Part shown: piece after piece, positions 48,501-59,151 of the stretch
Layout: each line of letters begins with the position of its first letter
Numbering within the stretch: the stretch's first letter is position 1
DNA from: Annona cherimola
Lineage: Eukaryota > Streptophyta > Magnoliopsida > Magnoliales > Annonaceae
NCBI GenBank assembly: GCA_030490835.1
Contig: CM059971.1
Span: forward strand, 25,289,817-25,353,816
Direction of reading: 5' to 3'
DNA: 64,000 nt
Program-made: the position numbers and the translations under genes
The notes under the pieces: generated by a model
The model's database searches: none
Told to the model about the DNA's origin: nothing
What the model saw: only the letters and a program-made list of their open reading frames with translations

Positions 48501-49649
48501 GAAGTGCGTCAGGAATTTTATGTGACCGTCGAGTTCCAGTCAAATTAAAAGGAAAATTTTATAAGACTGCGATTAGACCTGCTATGCTTTATGGGGCAGA
48601 ATGTTGGGCAGTTAAAGAGCAACATATACAAAAAATGAGCGTAGCAGAAATGAGAATGTTAAGGTGGATGAGTGGTAAAACAAGAAAAGATAAAATTAGG
48701 AATGAAATAATTCGAGAAAACTTAAAAGTGAGACCAATTTATGATAAAATGAGAGAAAATAGATTAAGATGGTTTGGTCATGTTAAAAGGAGGCCTGAAG
48801 TAGCACCGGTTAGGAAAACAGAGTTTATCCAAGTAGAAGGTGGTAGAAGAATGAGAGGAAGACCCAAAAAAACATGGATGGAAGTAATTAAACAAGATTT
48901 AAAAATATTACATATTACTGAAAATTTAGTCTTAAATCGCCAAGAATGGCGTAACAGAATCCATGCAGCCGACCCCACATAGGTGGGAAATGGCTTATGA
49001 TGATGATGATGATATAGTATCTTATGTCTTAGATGTGAAATGGCTGATGATGATGATATGGTATCTTATTACTCAAGTGAATGAAGGAATTTTGGTGTAG
49101 CCTCCCTGGAGGTGGAATTCTTACTCAGGCTTACAACATGAGGTTCAATATTAGACTGATCTCTCCAGGGTTGAGGCTAAACAAAGTTCACATCAAGGTG
49201 TTTTGGTTCAAGCCGAGTGAAGTTTGGCCCTATTGGCTTGTTTCCCACCCTACTTAATTTCAATTATATATGTCTGGTATTTGTCTATCCAAAGGTTTCT
49301 AGCAATTTGATTTTAATCTGGCCAAGCCATGATTTCGTTCTAGTAGATGCCTTGTTATTTTTAACTCCAGAAGTGGTACTGCTGAATTTTAACTATTGGC
49401 AGTCAGCATTCTCTTTTCATGTCTTTTGGTATTCCAATTTTCATATTGATATCATTGGTTGTGGGTCTACCTTGGTTTCCTTCACAGGTGGCATCCTGGA
49501 ACAGCTATGTGGGTGTGGCAACCTGCTTGAAGTGGGCCCCTCGACGAGCTATGTTTGCTGCAGCATCTACAATACTGACATTCTGGATTCCTAACCACCC
49601 AAAGTCAAATGCTGATTCGGCTGCTGGTGAAAAGGACAATGGAGCATGA
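36734..49649 (+). CDS. APRF1: WD40 protein APRF1/S2La, plant Swd2 of COMPASS (10 exons)
   Basis: Exons: 36734-36808, 41162-41262, 42166-42272, 42353-42419, 42674-42773, 43320-43436, 43519-43656, 45586-45667, 46480-46529, 49488-49649. All are GT-AG and stay in phase, giving 332 residues, the usual length of the family. The product is a WD40 beta-propeller: ASEDDSVRLYDIANA, CFTHHPSCVICSSRYNVEST, YDNRCLRYFKGHKGRVVSLC, GSLDHTVRLWDIRVNACQG, AMEGGAIKLFDSRSYDKGPF, TTTNNHIYVLDAYGGEK, GSGDGTLHAWSIS and CLKWAPRRAMFAAASTILTF. These match Arabidopsis APRF1 (S2La), homologue of yeast Swd2. APRF1 promotes flowering and is linked to COMPASS-type H3K4 methylation in the nucleus. No residue seems lost and the stop is TGA. 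Introns 1 (4.35 kb), 7 (1.9 kb) and 9 (2.96 kb) are swollen with repeats. APRF1 and its paralogue S2Lb cannot be told apart with certainty here. Confidence 0.95.
37124..37402. mobile_element. MITE, GTGTGTTTGG family, diverged copy
   Basis: The left end GGGGGTGGTTGGTAA and right end CCAAATACACCCTAGC are inverted versions of each other with mismatches. The inner landmarks CTATACAACTA, TTTAATCATTTCTACA and CTCATCATTACC are shared in order with 39233-39513, 52219-52491 and others. Confidence 0.7.
37745..38190. repeat. Degenerate tandem repeats, unit about 90 bp
   Basis: The landmark CATTGAT(A/C)CTA(G/A)GACC begins units at 37974, 38066 and 38155. Each continues with GTGTGCCAC-type, ACTTGGGTC(G/A)CACT and GAATCAC(C/T)AAT blocks. 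Related GTGTGCCAC...TTGGGTCACACTGAATCA pieces extend left to about 37,745. It is a minisatellite-like array in APRF1 intron 1. Confidence 0.8.
38979..39012. repeat. (GA)n microsatellite
   Basis: About 17 uninterrupted GA units in APRF1 intron 1. Confidence 0.95.
39233..39513. mobile_element. MITE, GTGTGTTTGG family
   Basis: It starts GGGTGTGTTTGGTAAG and ends TCCTAAACACACTCC, an inverted repeat, with AATTAA directly outside both ends (39227-39232 and 39514-39519). The inner part is T-rich with CTATACAACTACC, AATCATTTCCACACAACTA and CATCATTTTC blocks common to this family. Ends and size suggest a hAT-type or Tourist-like MITE; the superfamily is not settled. Confidence 0.8.
42527..42582. repeat. 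(AT)28 microsatellite
   Basis: 56 bp of uninterrupted AT dinucleotides in APRF1 intron 4. The two short ORFs that translate it are artefacts. Confidence 0.97.
47888..49027 (+). mobile_element. 5'-truncated RTE-type LINE with 16-bp TSD
   Basis: ATATAGTATCTTATGT occurs at 47888-47903 and 49012-49027. The inserted LINE lies between them (47904-49011, 1108 bp). It lacks the endonuclease and the start of RT. It ends in a short TGATGA-rich tail (TATGATGATGATGATGA) right after the stop codon region, as RTE LINEs of plants do instead of poly(A). It lies in the sense direction inside APRF1 intron 9. A second tail-like piece follows it (49028-49070). Confidence 0.92.
47904..48982 (+). CDS. LINE reverse transcriptase, C-terminal part, open frame
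   Basis: The frame is open from the truncation point to the TAG at 48980-48982. The listed ATG at 47900 lies in the target duplication, so the first two bases are host DNA and this is a fragment rather than a true start. Counting from that ATG (360 codons), the RT motifs are MIFIDLEKAYDRVPR (11-25), LHQGSALSPYLF (72-83) and the catalytic FADD (104-107). The thumb/C-terminal region has FRYLGS, RPAMLYGAECWAVK, RMLRWMSGKTRKDKIRNE, RLRWFGHVKRRP and RGRPKKTWMEVIKQDL. This is the standard plant RTE-clade RT ending in WRNRIHAADPT. The endonuclease and RT N-terminus are absent, so it cannot move by itself. The lack of stops points to a recent insertion. Confidence 0.9.
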
Positions 49650-52217
49650 TTGGTCTGCTGCTTTGCCAGAGGAGTAGATCTTCAACCGAGATGCAGTTGT
49701 TGCTGGAAAAGCAAGCACAGATGAGGATAAGCAGGGCGTTGCATGTCCGCTTTACATGTCCGCTTTATGTTTCTGAACAATTTTGGATGGAACTTAGAAG
49801 TCTTTCGGAGTCGGTTGAACTCTTTAAATCCTATTCTTTAATATGATGAGATATCTAACATACCTGCCATCTCTAGCAATCCTAACTTTAATTCATTATT
49901 TACTACATTTTCACTGATTTTCATTAACCTTCCTTTTTTTATTTTTTCAGATCCATGTATTTTGTTTTTATTCATTTCATCTTAGATGTAATCCATCTCC
50001 TTTCATCCAAATGGATCATTCCTACCTTGATGGCATTGAGGACAAGGATATCTTTAAAGAAAGGATTGGCACCAAGTATTAGGAAATGCTCACCCTCATA
50101 CGGATGGGAATGGATGAAGATGAAGATTAGAAGCATGGAGATGGCCAAGCTAGCTTGCCATGTACATTTTCACTTGGCTTGATTGATGTCTATGCTTGTT
50201 TGGTGGTTGGTGATCCATACATTCTATCGTCTAATGGTGGCTTATCACCAACATCCGTAATCCATGAGCACTTCTTTGAATCATAGGCCATTCATGCGTA
50301 TATTGGAGTTGGATTAACACACAGGTTAACATTTGGTGGCTATTCTTCTTTGTATGGTTATCGTTTTAGATAAGCAACCCAAGAGAGAATAGGAGGGTCC
50401 TTGAATGGGCAGAGGCTCCAAGGCTTCCCGTTTTACAATTTCTTGCCAGCATTGTCAATCCAATTTTGCAGTGAATGAAGCTTACTGCAAGTTCGAAATT
50501 TCTAAGGAATTGCTTTGTTTATTGGCTAAATGGATTAATTTACGAGATCAAAACTATTCATCATATTTACAAGGAAAAATTTCATTTATAACAACAACAT
50601 TCATACTTAATTCCTAATATACACGTTTTACTAATTCCTCTTATACTCATAAATTCATATTATGCCCACGCCATTAAAGCAACTGTTATATACCCATTAA
50701 AAAGATGACTTTGCCCTTCTAAATTTTCCTAATTAAAATATTCAACTTTAATATTGACTTTTGAGTCATTTAGTGCAATATATTGATGATTTGCTATCAT
50801 CAATTGAGTTATATTATAGTTGAATTGTCTTAAGTAGGAAATTTTAAATGGGCAAAATTGTCTTTTTATTTAGGTAAATAATGGTTCCATTGATGGTATA
50901 AATATGAGAGGAATTTAGGATGTAATGTTATGAGTACAAAAGAAAATTATGAAGCATTATTGGTATGTAAGAAATTATGAGCAAATGTTATAGGCTAGAA
51001 TTTTCCCTACAACTGTATGTTTGGTTAGGACTACAGTTACCACATCGAATAAAGTTTTTATGGGCTATAGTATAAATCAGTAAATCACTAAAAAAAAATA
51101 TTTTAATGGATAAATTTTTTTATGTGATTTGATTTCGTGACCCACAAAAACTTTTTATCATGTGGTAATTATGTTTTTAGTTAAACATACATATTTAAAT
51201 ATAATAAAATATCTTATCAATAAACCATTAAGTCATTTTTTATGGAAACCATTAAGTCATTTGAATCAACAGATTCCTTCAAATTTAAAAGCTAGAAGGT
51301 ATAGAATTTAACTTTGCTTTTCTTTGGGGTCATCTGAATAGCCCTCAAAAGCCTTCGTATTCTTGTTTGTGCAGAATATATCTATCTAATCTAATGAAAC
51401 TTCGATATGCTGGACTTATTCACATCTAATGTGCATTTTTTATTGGTATGTTTATACAACATAGTTTTTTTTTATATTACAATCAAGCACATATTGACCT
51501 TCACATAATTGAGGGAATTTTCCGTTAGCACCCGAACCTGTAAAAAACACCTCCTATATAATGGAAATAAATAAAACACCCCATGCCACGGTAGGACAAG
51601 TTGAACACTCGACTACCTTTTGCGTCATGGGTGTTATCACCGGGCCTAATAGCAAATCTAATGTGTATTTGTTTTTTTTATTAGAGTAATATACATTACA
51701 TCTCAATAGATTTTACAATCAAGCTCTGACACAATTTTTACAATATTCAAATAGAGAATTTACAAACTCTCAAATGTTAATAAGGGAGACCATAAGCTCC
51801 CAAGTATTAAAGGGGAAACCACAAGCTCCCAAGCATTAAAGAAGAGGTAAAATTTTCATGTTGGTTTTCAAACCTAGATCGCTTGCCTAAGGAGACATTT
51901 ACTTTACCATTTGTGTTAGTTGCATGTGATTAATGTATATTTGTTTGAAAGTGAAGTGTTTGGCAACAAGTAAATGCAATTGAATGAGAAAAGTCAAAAT
52001 TATTAATTATATACACAACTTACTTTTTCCTAGTTTTACCTATATATTGTAAATTACACAGTACTTGCTTTTTCCAAGATTTACCTATATATTATAAATT
52101 ATTTTCTCTTATTTTTCTATACAACTAATTTTTTTTATAGAACTCCGTCTTACCATGTGAGTCTTGAATTCAATCTAATGCCCACATTATCTTTTGGATC
52201 CTAGACCTAATTTACTA
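49650..52217. other. 3' flank of APRF1 and intergenic spacer
   Basis: Probably the APRF1 3' UTR for the first few hundred bases, then AT-rich sequence with no credible gene. The frame at 50405-50617 is short and matches no family I know. Confidence 0.5.
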
Positions 52218-52218
52218 G

Positions 52219-52491
52219 TGTGTTTGGCAATTTGCAAAAGTTGTTAAGTTAAAACTTTTCACTCTCCATAATTATTCTATTTTTTTAATTATTTTTTCCA
52301 CATCTTTCTATACAACATCCCTACTTTTCAATCATTTTTATACAACTATCAATACAACTAACCTATTTATTTTAAATTTATTTTCTTTACTCCTCATCAT
52401 TATCTCTACCATATTACGTCATTTTCTATTAATTTAACAACTTTTACGTAAAAAACTTTTCATCAAAAATTTTACAATTTTCCAAACACAC
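52219..52491. mobile_element. MITE, GTGTGTTTGG family, best-preserved ends
   Basis: GTGTGTTTGGCAATTTG at the left and TTTTCCAAACACACC at the right are inverted copies. CTAG sits directly outside on both sides (52215-52218 and 52492-52495). Inner blocks CTATACAACATCCC, TTTCAATCATTTTTATACAAC and CTCATCATTATC match the other copies. Confidence 0.82.
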
Positions 52492-52499
52492 CTAGTGTC

Positions 52500-53844
52500 A
52501 ACAGCATTGGATAAACAAAATAAAACTTGGAGCGGTGCTAGTCTGCTGCATTTCCAGCCTTTAAAAGCTCTACAAGCAAGTCTTCATAGCCATCGATAAG
52601 AATGGTAAACAAGAAAAATATATTAGCTATCATAGAACAACTATCAGCTAAGTTTACTTTCTCACTTCTCAAAATTTATTCCATTCCATTGCCACCATTT
52701 ACCAAAAGTGAGACACTTCTTGGTAGCATTTTTTAATTACCTTCTGCTTCCTTTCGCGTAATGAAGATACAATTATGTTAAAATATAATATAAATGTTTT
52801 CAGCCCTCGAAAATGTTAAGTAAAATGAATGGTTTGGATTTCACAGAATCGCCATGATTAAGCTCAAGTTAAGCATCTCCACTTTTGGGGAAATGCAGCA
52901 AGGTTTCCAAGGAATCACTTTCTTGATAAAACTTTTCACCTGGTTATATTAAAAATAATCCTTCACTAAGCTTGCTTCAACTATCAATTATCCATTTACA
53001 TTTTTTTTAGTTCATGAGATCTTCTTTCGAAATATTTTCATTAAGATATGAAAAATTAACATAAAAGTAAATTAAGACTCGAAAAGTTTTGAAGGCATTC
53101 AGTTAAACAAATTTTACATCCTTTGTAAACTATGATTTGACGTCTTAATTACTTACTTATCAACTTTTTCTATTATTATTATTTCTATAATTTAATTATT
53201 TTCAATTTTTCTATACAACTATTTTATCTATTTTATAATTTTGACTCTTAGTCATTTTCCTTGCCATATCATTATACTATCCTATTTTTTCAAGTTTTTA
53301 AACATTTTTTCGCTTTTTTTCAAAGCAAGATGATGCAATGAATATTCAACCGATCATATTGTTTATCATGATAGTAAAATTCATTCCAATCGAAGCCTTG
53401 TGCCCCGTTTGGCATTGCATTTACGGGGTGCTTATGCGCTTATCCGTTCCCACAGCACGATAAATTGAATTTTTGTTTGGATAACAAATAGCTTGTGGAT
53501 TTACTTATTGCTATTTTTAGATAAAAACACAGCTCAAACGCACTAAATACAGAAGCTTCAAAATATCACTTCTATTGAAAGCACCCATCTATTTTCTCTT
53601 AAGCAAAAGTAAAACAGCAATTGGTTGGGTTGTGAATTGTGACGGCTTAAAGTATACACTCATTTGGAAATTATGAAGAACTCTCCAAGAAAAGTACTTG
53701 ATGTACGCAAAGTGAATTAACAAATTTATCATATTTGGGCTTGATTTTACAAAACTTAATCTACTTATTATATTTAATACTATCTATTTAACCAAAGCAT
53801 CAAAATTCGTTTGAATGAGAATCTTATGTAGCCATATGTTTAAA
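52500..53844. other. AT-rich spacer
   Basis: No gene was seen. The part at about 53,160-53,330 has the TCTATACAACTA and TTTTCAAGTTTTTAAAC blocks of the GTGTGTTTGG MITE family without clear ends, so it is likely a degraded copy. Confidence 0.45.
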
Positions 53845-54050
53845 AAATGTGAAAAAAGATATAGCTTTTGAAATTTCTAAGAATGGATTTTATTTAATTA
53901 TCAAGTTGGACTGAAATGGAGAAGTTCTATGGCCGGTTATATAGGAAAAAATGTTTAAAAGATATAGCTTTTGAAATTTCTAAGAATAGAATTTATTTAA
54001 TCATCAAGTTGGACTGAAATGGAGAAGTTCTATGGCCGGTTATATAGGAT
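53845..54050. repeat. 103-bp tandem duplication
   Basis: Two copies 103 bp apart share GATATAGCTTTTGAAATTTC (53858 and 53961) and GGAGAAGTTCTATGGCCGGT near their ends. Only a few bases differ, so the duplication is fairly recent. Confidence 0.92.
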
Positions 54051-54285
54051 TAAAACCTCTTATTTCGTATTTAAATAAAGGGTATTGGTCTAATCCAACC
54101 CAGCGTACAGGCCTTTTTTATTTTAAAACTTTTTAAAATTTATTAATAAGTATTTATTTATAGTTATGTCAAAAACCACTTTTGAAATATTTATGGTGGG
54201 TATGCATTCGAATGGAATGAAATAGATACCATACACTTAACTGCACCGGAACATATTTTGTATATATAAGATATAAGAAATACTT

Positions 54286-54770
54286 TGGCGCAGGGAATTA
54301 TACCGTCAGTTATAGTATAGCTTCCTTAGCTTGGTTAAAATGTGCCACGTATGATTATAAAATTACGACCTACTCCACCAATTGTATTTAGAATTATTTA
54401 TTTTATTATTGCACCAATTTTCATCTCAATTCAATATGTGTATGGGCTCCATCTAAAAATAGTGCAAATTAAACATAATAAAATAGTTTTATCTAAATAA
54501 TTACTTTAAAATTATTTTTTCAACGTGTAAATCATTTACTATATAATTTATATATGAATAAATAATTGTATTAGATATCAATACATTTAAGTACACGTGG
54601 GTCCTATTTTAGGCCAATCATATTATCTAATTGAAATAAAAATTGATATGGTAATAAAATAAGTAATTCTAAATACAATGGGTGAAATATGTTATAATTT
54701 GATGATCATATATACCTCATTTTGAGATAGCTGCACTATAATTTATGGTGCAGGTAACTACACCTAAATA
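54286..54770. mobile_element. MITE, GGTGCAG family copy
   Basis: The right end carries GCTGCACTATAATTTATGGTGCAG and the left end the GCGCAGGGAATTATACCGTC... part. The inner blocks CTACTCCACCAATTGTATTTAG, CCAATTTTCATCTCAATTCA and AACGTGTAAATCATTTAC recur in the copies at 55232 and 56466. Ends are blurred by mutation. Confidence 0.65.
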
Positions 54771-54814
54771 TTTCCCATATATATATATATAGGAAAATAA
54801 TCAAGGGTATTTGG

Positions 54815-55155
54815 ATTACACCATAATTATAGTGTAATGCATGCACTGCAAGGCTCACTTGATCATGAATAAGAAATCTACTTTACTTTTTTATTTAAAA
54901 TTATTCACTTTATTAACATACTAATTTTTACTCAAATTAAACATGTGTATGCGTCCTATCTTAAAATAGTTCAAAATAAATGTAATAAAATAATTTGATA
55001 TAAATATTAAGTTTAAAATGATATCTTCAATATATAAATTATCTAAAGTATGATTTTTATATAGATGAATGACTGTATAGAATATTATTACATTTTAATA
55101 TATATGAGGCTCATTTTGCAGCGAATCGCACCATAATTATGATACAAATCCATCT
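54815..55155. mobile_element. MITE, related ACACCATAATTAT copy
   Basis: GGATTACACCATAATTATAG at the left pairs with the reverse complement of CGCACCATAATTATGATACA at the right. Inner blocks TTTTTACTCAAATTAAACATG and AAAATAGTTCAAAATAAATG are related to the neighbouring copies. Confidence 0.65.
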
Positions 55156-55231
55156 GCACATGATGAATTCTCATATGTGTGTATGTGTGTGTGTGTCTAT
55201 ATATATACATAAATAGAGAGAAAGAGACAGA

Positions 55232-55505
55232 GTAATATTCAGGTGAAGTTATCTCAAAAGGAGCTTTACACAATCATAAAATTATAATTTATTCTACATA
55301 TTATTTTTAAAATTATGTATTTTATTATCATACCAATTTTCATTTCACTTAAACTTTGAAATTGTTTTTTTAACATACAAACTATTTGCTATAAAATTTA
55401 TATATAGACGAATAATTGTATAAATTATTAATACATTTAAGTACATATGGAGCCTATTTTAAACCAGATACACCATTAATTATGGTGCAGCTTCACTGCA
55501 CAGAA
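55232..55505. mobile_element. MITE, GGTGCAG family copy
   Basis: The right end reads CACCATTAATTATGGTGCAG with CTTCACTGCACAG. The left end (AGGTGAAGTTATCTC) is partly decayed. The inner TTTTTAACATACAAACTATTT block corresponds to that of 54286-54770. Confidence 0.6.
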
Positions 55506-55544
55506 AAGTTGTTATTAACACCACGTTATATGAGAAAGGACTAC

Positions 55545-55872
55545 AAAGTAATTACAGTGCAATCCATTGTAAAATAGGCCTCATACATATCAGAATGTAT
55601 TGAAAATTTATATAATCATTTATCCATATAAAAATCACACTTTAAACAGTTTAAATGTTGAAAATACCCCTTTAAACTTGATATTTACATTAAATTATTT
55701 TATTACGTTGATTTTGAACCATTTTAAGATGGGACACATACACATGTTGGATTTTCGTGAAAATTTATATGCTAATAAAATGAATAATTCTAAATATAAT
55801 AAGTAAATTACATTTTTCATCGACGATCAAATGGGTCCCATAGTGCATGGATTGCACTTGATTATAATTTTA
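55545..55872. mobile_element. MITE, related TGCAATCCAT copy, inverted relative to neighbours
   Basis: The left end AATTACAGTGCAATCCATTG and right end CATGGATTGCACTTGATTAT are inverted copies. The core contains the reverse complement of the neighbours' core, so this copy is in the opposite orientation. The ORF at 55600-55806 is inside it and is not a gene. Confidence 0.65.
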
Positions 55873-55892
55873 TATATATATATATATATAGA

Positions 55893-56430
55893 CTTCGCTT
55901 CTATGTAACTAGTTACATAGAAGCGAACCCATGTAACCCCTTCAAAATTTAAGATTTTGATCTTTGATAGAAAAATCTAATTCATTCCTTATATTTAGCA
56001 TCATTTATTTATCTAAGAGATCAAGGTTTATTCTAATCAAGTATGTTTATGGGTCTTATTTTTTAGAAAATGTATATATTCATGCGTAAATTATGAAAAA
56101 TGATAAAATATCAATTTTAAAGTAGTATTTTTGACATCTAAATTATTCAAAATATCATTTCTATGTGAATAAATGATTTTATAAAGTATTATTATATTCT
56201 AATACATGTGTAAATAAATTTAAGCATTTTTTATAATTTACACATAAATATATATTTTTGAACAAATGTGGCCCATAAACGTACTTGATTGGGATAAAAC
56301 TTGATTTCCTCAATACACAAATGATGTTAAATATAATAAATGCATTAGCTTTTTCATTAAGGATTAAAATCTTGGATTTTAAAGAGGTTACATAAGTCCG
56401 CTTCTATGTAACTCGATTTTATAAAAGCAG
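55893..56430. mobile_element. MITE with hairpin ends (ACATAGAAGCGG family)
   Basis: The left tip contains CGCTTCTATGTAACTAGTTACATAGAAGCG, itself a hairpin written here as arms CGCTTCTATGTAACT and AGTTACATAGAAGCG. It is followed by AACCCATGTAACCCCTT. The right tip has GGTTACATAAGTCCGCTTC then TATGTAACTCG and a weaker outer arm. The element therefore pairs end to end and also within each tip. The core is shared with 57440-57962. Confidence 0.75.
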
Positions 56431-56465
56431 GATCGTGTATATATATATAGAGAGAAAAAAAAAAT

Positions 56466-56826
56466 TTAGGCGCAGCTTCACTGCACCACAATTACGGTGT
56501 AGTTATTTCAAAACTAGTCACATATGTTCATAAAATTATAATTTACTTCATCTATTGTACTTAAAATTATTTATTCTATTACCATACCAATTTTCATCCC
56601 AATTGGATATCTGTATGGCCTGCATCTGAAAATAGTACAGATTCAACGTAATAAAATAGTTTAACGTAAATAACAATTTTAAAATTATTTTTTCAACATG
56701 TAAATCATTTACTATAAAATTTATATATAGATAAATAATTGTATAAAGTATCAATATATTTAGGTATCCGTAGGCCTTATTTTTGTCAAATGCACCGTTA
56801 ATTATGGTGCAGTTTCACTGTGCAGT
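56466..56826. mobile_element. MITE, GGTGCAG family, clearest copy
   Basis: CGCAGCTTCACTGCACCACA at the left pairs with the reverse complement of GGTGCAGTTTCACTGTGCAG at the right. Core blocks match 54286-54770. The minus-strand ORF at 56548-56754 is inside it. A further fragment of the same family lies at about 56,860-56,965. Confidence 0.75.
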
Positions 56827-57031
56827 AAAGATTCTCATATATATATATATACGAATATATTCTGGTGCAGCATCGCTGAAATGGGCCCCACATGATCATG
56901 AAATCATGATCTACTCCACCAATTGTATTTAGAATAATGTATTCTAGCTGCACCGGAACAGCTCTCATATATATATATACACACACACACACATATTTGA
57001 ACCTCAGTTACACGCACCCAAGTACACTTAG

Positions 57032-57237
57032 AATCGAGGCGCCCAGATGCAAATACCTAATTTTTAATTTTTTTTAATTTTTTTTATACAACTATTAAGC
57101 TAAATATATTTAACATGTATATTAAATGGTAAAAATTGATACAAATGCTAAAATGTTAAATACACTTAGAAACAAAGTTACATAAAAAAATTTTGAAAAA
57201 ATAAAAAAATGGGTGATGCACCCAGGTGCATTCAATT
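57032..57237. mobile_element. MITE related to the 13474 and 16072 elements
   Basis: The left end AATCGAGGCGCCCAGATGCA and the right end, reverse-complemented, AATTGAATGCACCTGGGTGC pair with mismatches. The inner part has the family's GTGTATTTAACAT-like block on both sides. Confidence 0.65.
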
Positions 57238-57439
57238 GTTTCCCTATATATTCAGTCTTCACTTTTAGAAAAACATTAGCCTAATCTGTTTAACTCATAT
57301 ACAAAAATTTACAACTTTTAGATTTGCAAAGATACATATGTTTTTGAATTCCAAAAATACTAGTTTAGAATATTTAAGCTAATTTCACACGAGAAAAATA
57401 CAAAAATCTAAAAAAATCAAGTTAGTATAAAATAAATAA

Positions 57440-57962
57440 GGCCCCGCTTCCATGAAACCCTATTTCTATCTCTATATTTAAAATCTCGACAATTGATGGA
57501 AAGTTCACTCCATCCATTATATTTACTATCATTTATGTTAACATGAAAACCCTCTAATTTGTTTAATTTCACTGTATATAGGTTTCATCTATAAATGAGT
57601 AAAATCAACATAATAAATTGATTTAATTTTAAGATATCAATTTTAAAGTAGTTTTTTTAACATCTAAACCATTTAGAATATCAATATTATTTATATAAAT
57701 GATTCTATAAAGTATTATTATATTATAATATGTGTGTGAACGGATTTAAGTGTTTTTCATAATTTACACACACACATATATATTTTTCAACAAATGCAGC
57801 CCATAAGCATACTTGATCAGGATGAAACTCAGTATCCTAAATAAACAAATAATATTAAATACAATAAATGGATTAGATTTTTCATCAATGATCAAATCTC
57901 AAAAATGGAAAGGGTTATATAAGACTGCTTCTATGTAACTTTATTACATAAAAACGGAGCCC
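57440..57962. mobile_element. MITE, ACATAGAAGCGG family, second copy
   Basis: It starts GGCCCCGCTTCCATG and ends CATAAAAACGGAGCCC (inverted), with AAATAA directly outside both ends. The core (CTTGATCAGGATGAAACTC, CAATTTTAAAGTAGTTTTTT) parallels 55893-56430. A TATGTAACTTTATTACATA hairpin remains at the right tip only. Confidence 0.75.
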
Positions 57963-58628
57963 AAATAAAAATATACACCTTCCTCAAACTTTTTTATGAA
58001 AAAAAATAATTATACTGGGGTGTTGGAAATTGAGAAGTTGGTAGAATTTTGAAATGAGTTGGGAGTGGGAAAGAGAATATTTTGAGAGTTGTACTATTGA
58101 TATAAAAAAATAAGGATAGAGTTTGCGTCCATGCGTGTCCCAATGATAACATATGGTGTTATAATGCCACTTAGTTGAAAGTTTAACTCTCACCCTTTGC
58201 ACTTGATGTAATAAAAAGAAAGGGTAGAGTTTCGATATATAGGGTAGGTGAAAGGAAACAATAATTGAAATACAAAAACAAAAATAAAAATAAAAAATAA
58301 AATTGTTGAATTGTTAAATCATATATGCAATAATGTGTATATGATGGTTTGCCATCTTATACCACACATCTCAGTTCCCAAGCATCCCCCGTGGGGGCTT
58401 GCATTGTTAGCCAGAGCTAACAAAATTAAATCAGGCATTGTGTTCCTCCCTTTTCGTTTATGGCATTGATTAACGTCTTCATAGGATAGAACATGGAATA
58501 AGATAAAAAAAAAAATTATTTAAGGTTGTGAATAAAAAATGGCATAAGAATTAGAACAAATTAGCTTATTATTTTTTGAAAATAAGAAAGTAATCCTGTC
58601 AAACTCCATTCACCAATAGTAACTATGA
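57963..58628. other. AT-rich spacer
   Basis: No gene or repeat ends recognised; the minus-strand frame at 57984-58202 looks like chance. Confidence 0.5.
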
Positions 58629-59147
58629 AGTATATTTGAGAAGGGATAAATTTTTGAAGAAAAATTTTAGATTTTAAAAGTTGTAAAGTAATGTGATATA
58701 ATAAGAACAATAATGAGAAGTAAAGAGGATAAAATTAAAATAAATAAATTAATCGTGTAGGTAGTTATGTAGAAATAATTGAAAGTAGGGTAATTATATA
58801 GGAAAATGTGAATAAATAATTAAAAATATAATAGTTATCAATAATAAGAAATTTTAAGAGTGTGTTTGGTTGGAGGTAAAATTTTTAATAAAAATTTTTT
58901 GAAGTAGAAGTTGTCAAAATGACAGAAAATGATGTGATATGATAAGAGTAATAATGAAAAGTAAAGAGAATAAAGTTAAAACGTATAGGTTATTTGTATG
59001 AGTAGTTGTGTAGAAATGAGTTAAAAGTAGAATAATTTGTATAGAAAAATGTAAAAAAAATAATTAAAAAATAAAATAATTATGGAAAATGAAAAATTTT
59101 TAATTAAAAATTTTGGTTGATATTTTTTTGCCCCGAAACAAACACGG
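58629..59147. mobile_element. Two adjoining reversed copies of the GTGTGTTTGG MITE family
   Basis: A partial copy (about 58,629-58,858) begins GTATATTTGAGAAGGGATAA and lacks its far end. A second copy starts GAGTGTGTTTGGTTGGAGG at 58859 and ends near CGAAACAAACACGG at 59147. Both carry the reverse complement of the family core (TAGTTGTGTAGAAATGAGTT; AATAATGA(G/A)AAGTAAAGAG). Confidence 0.7.
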
Positions 59148-59151
59148 AACC

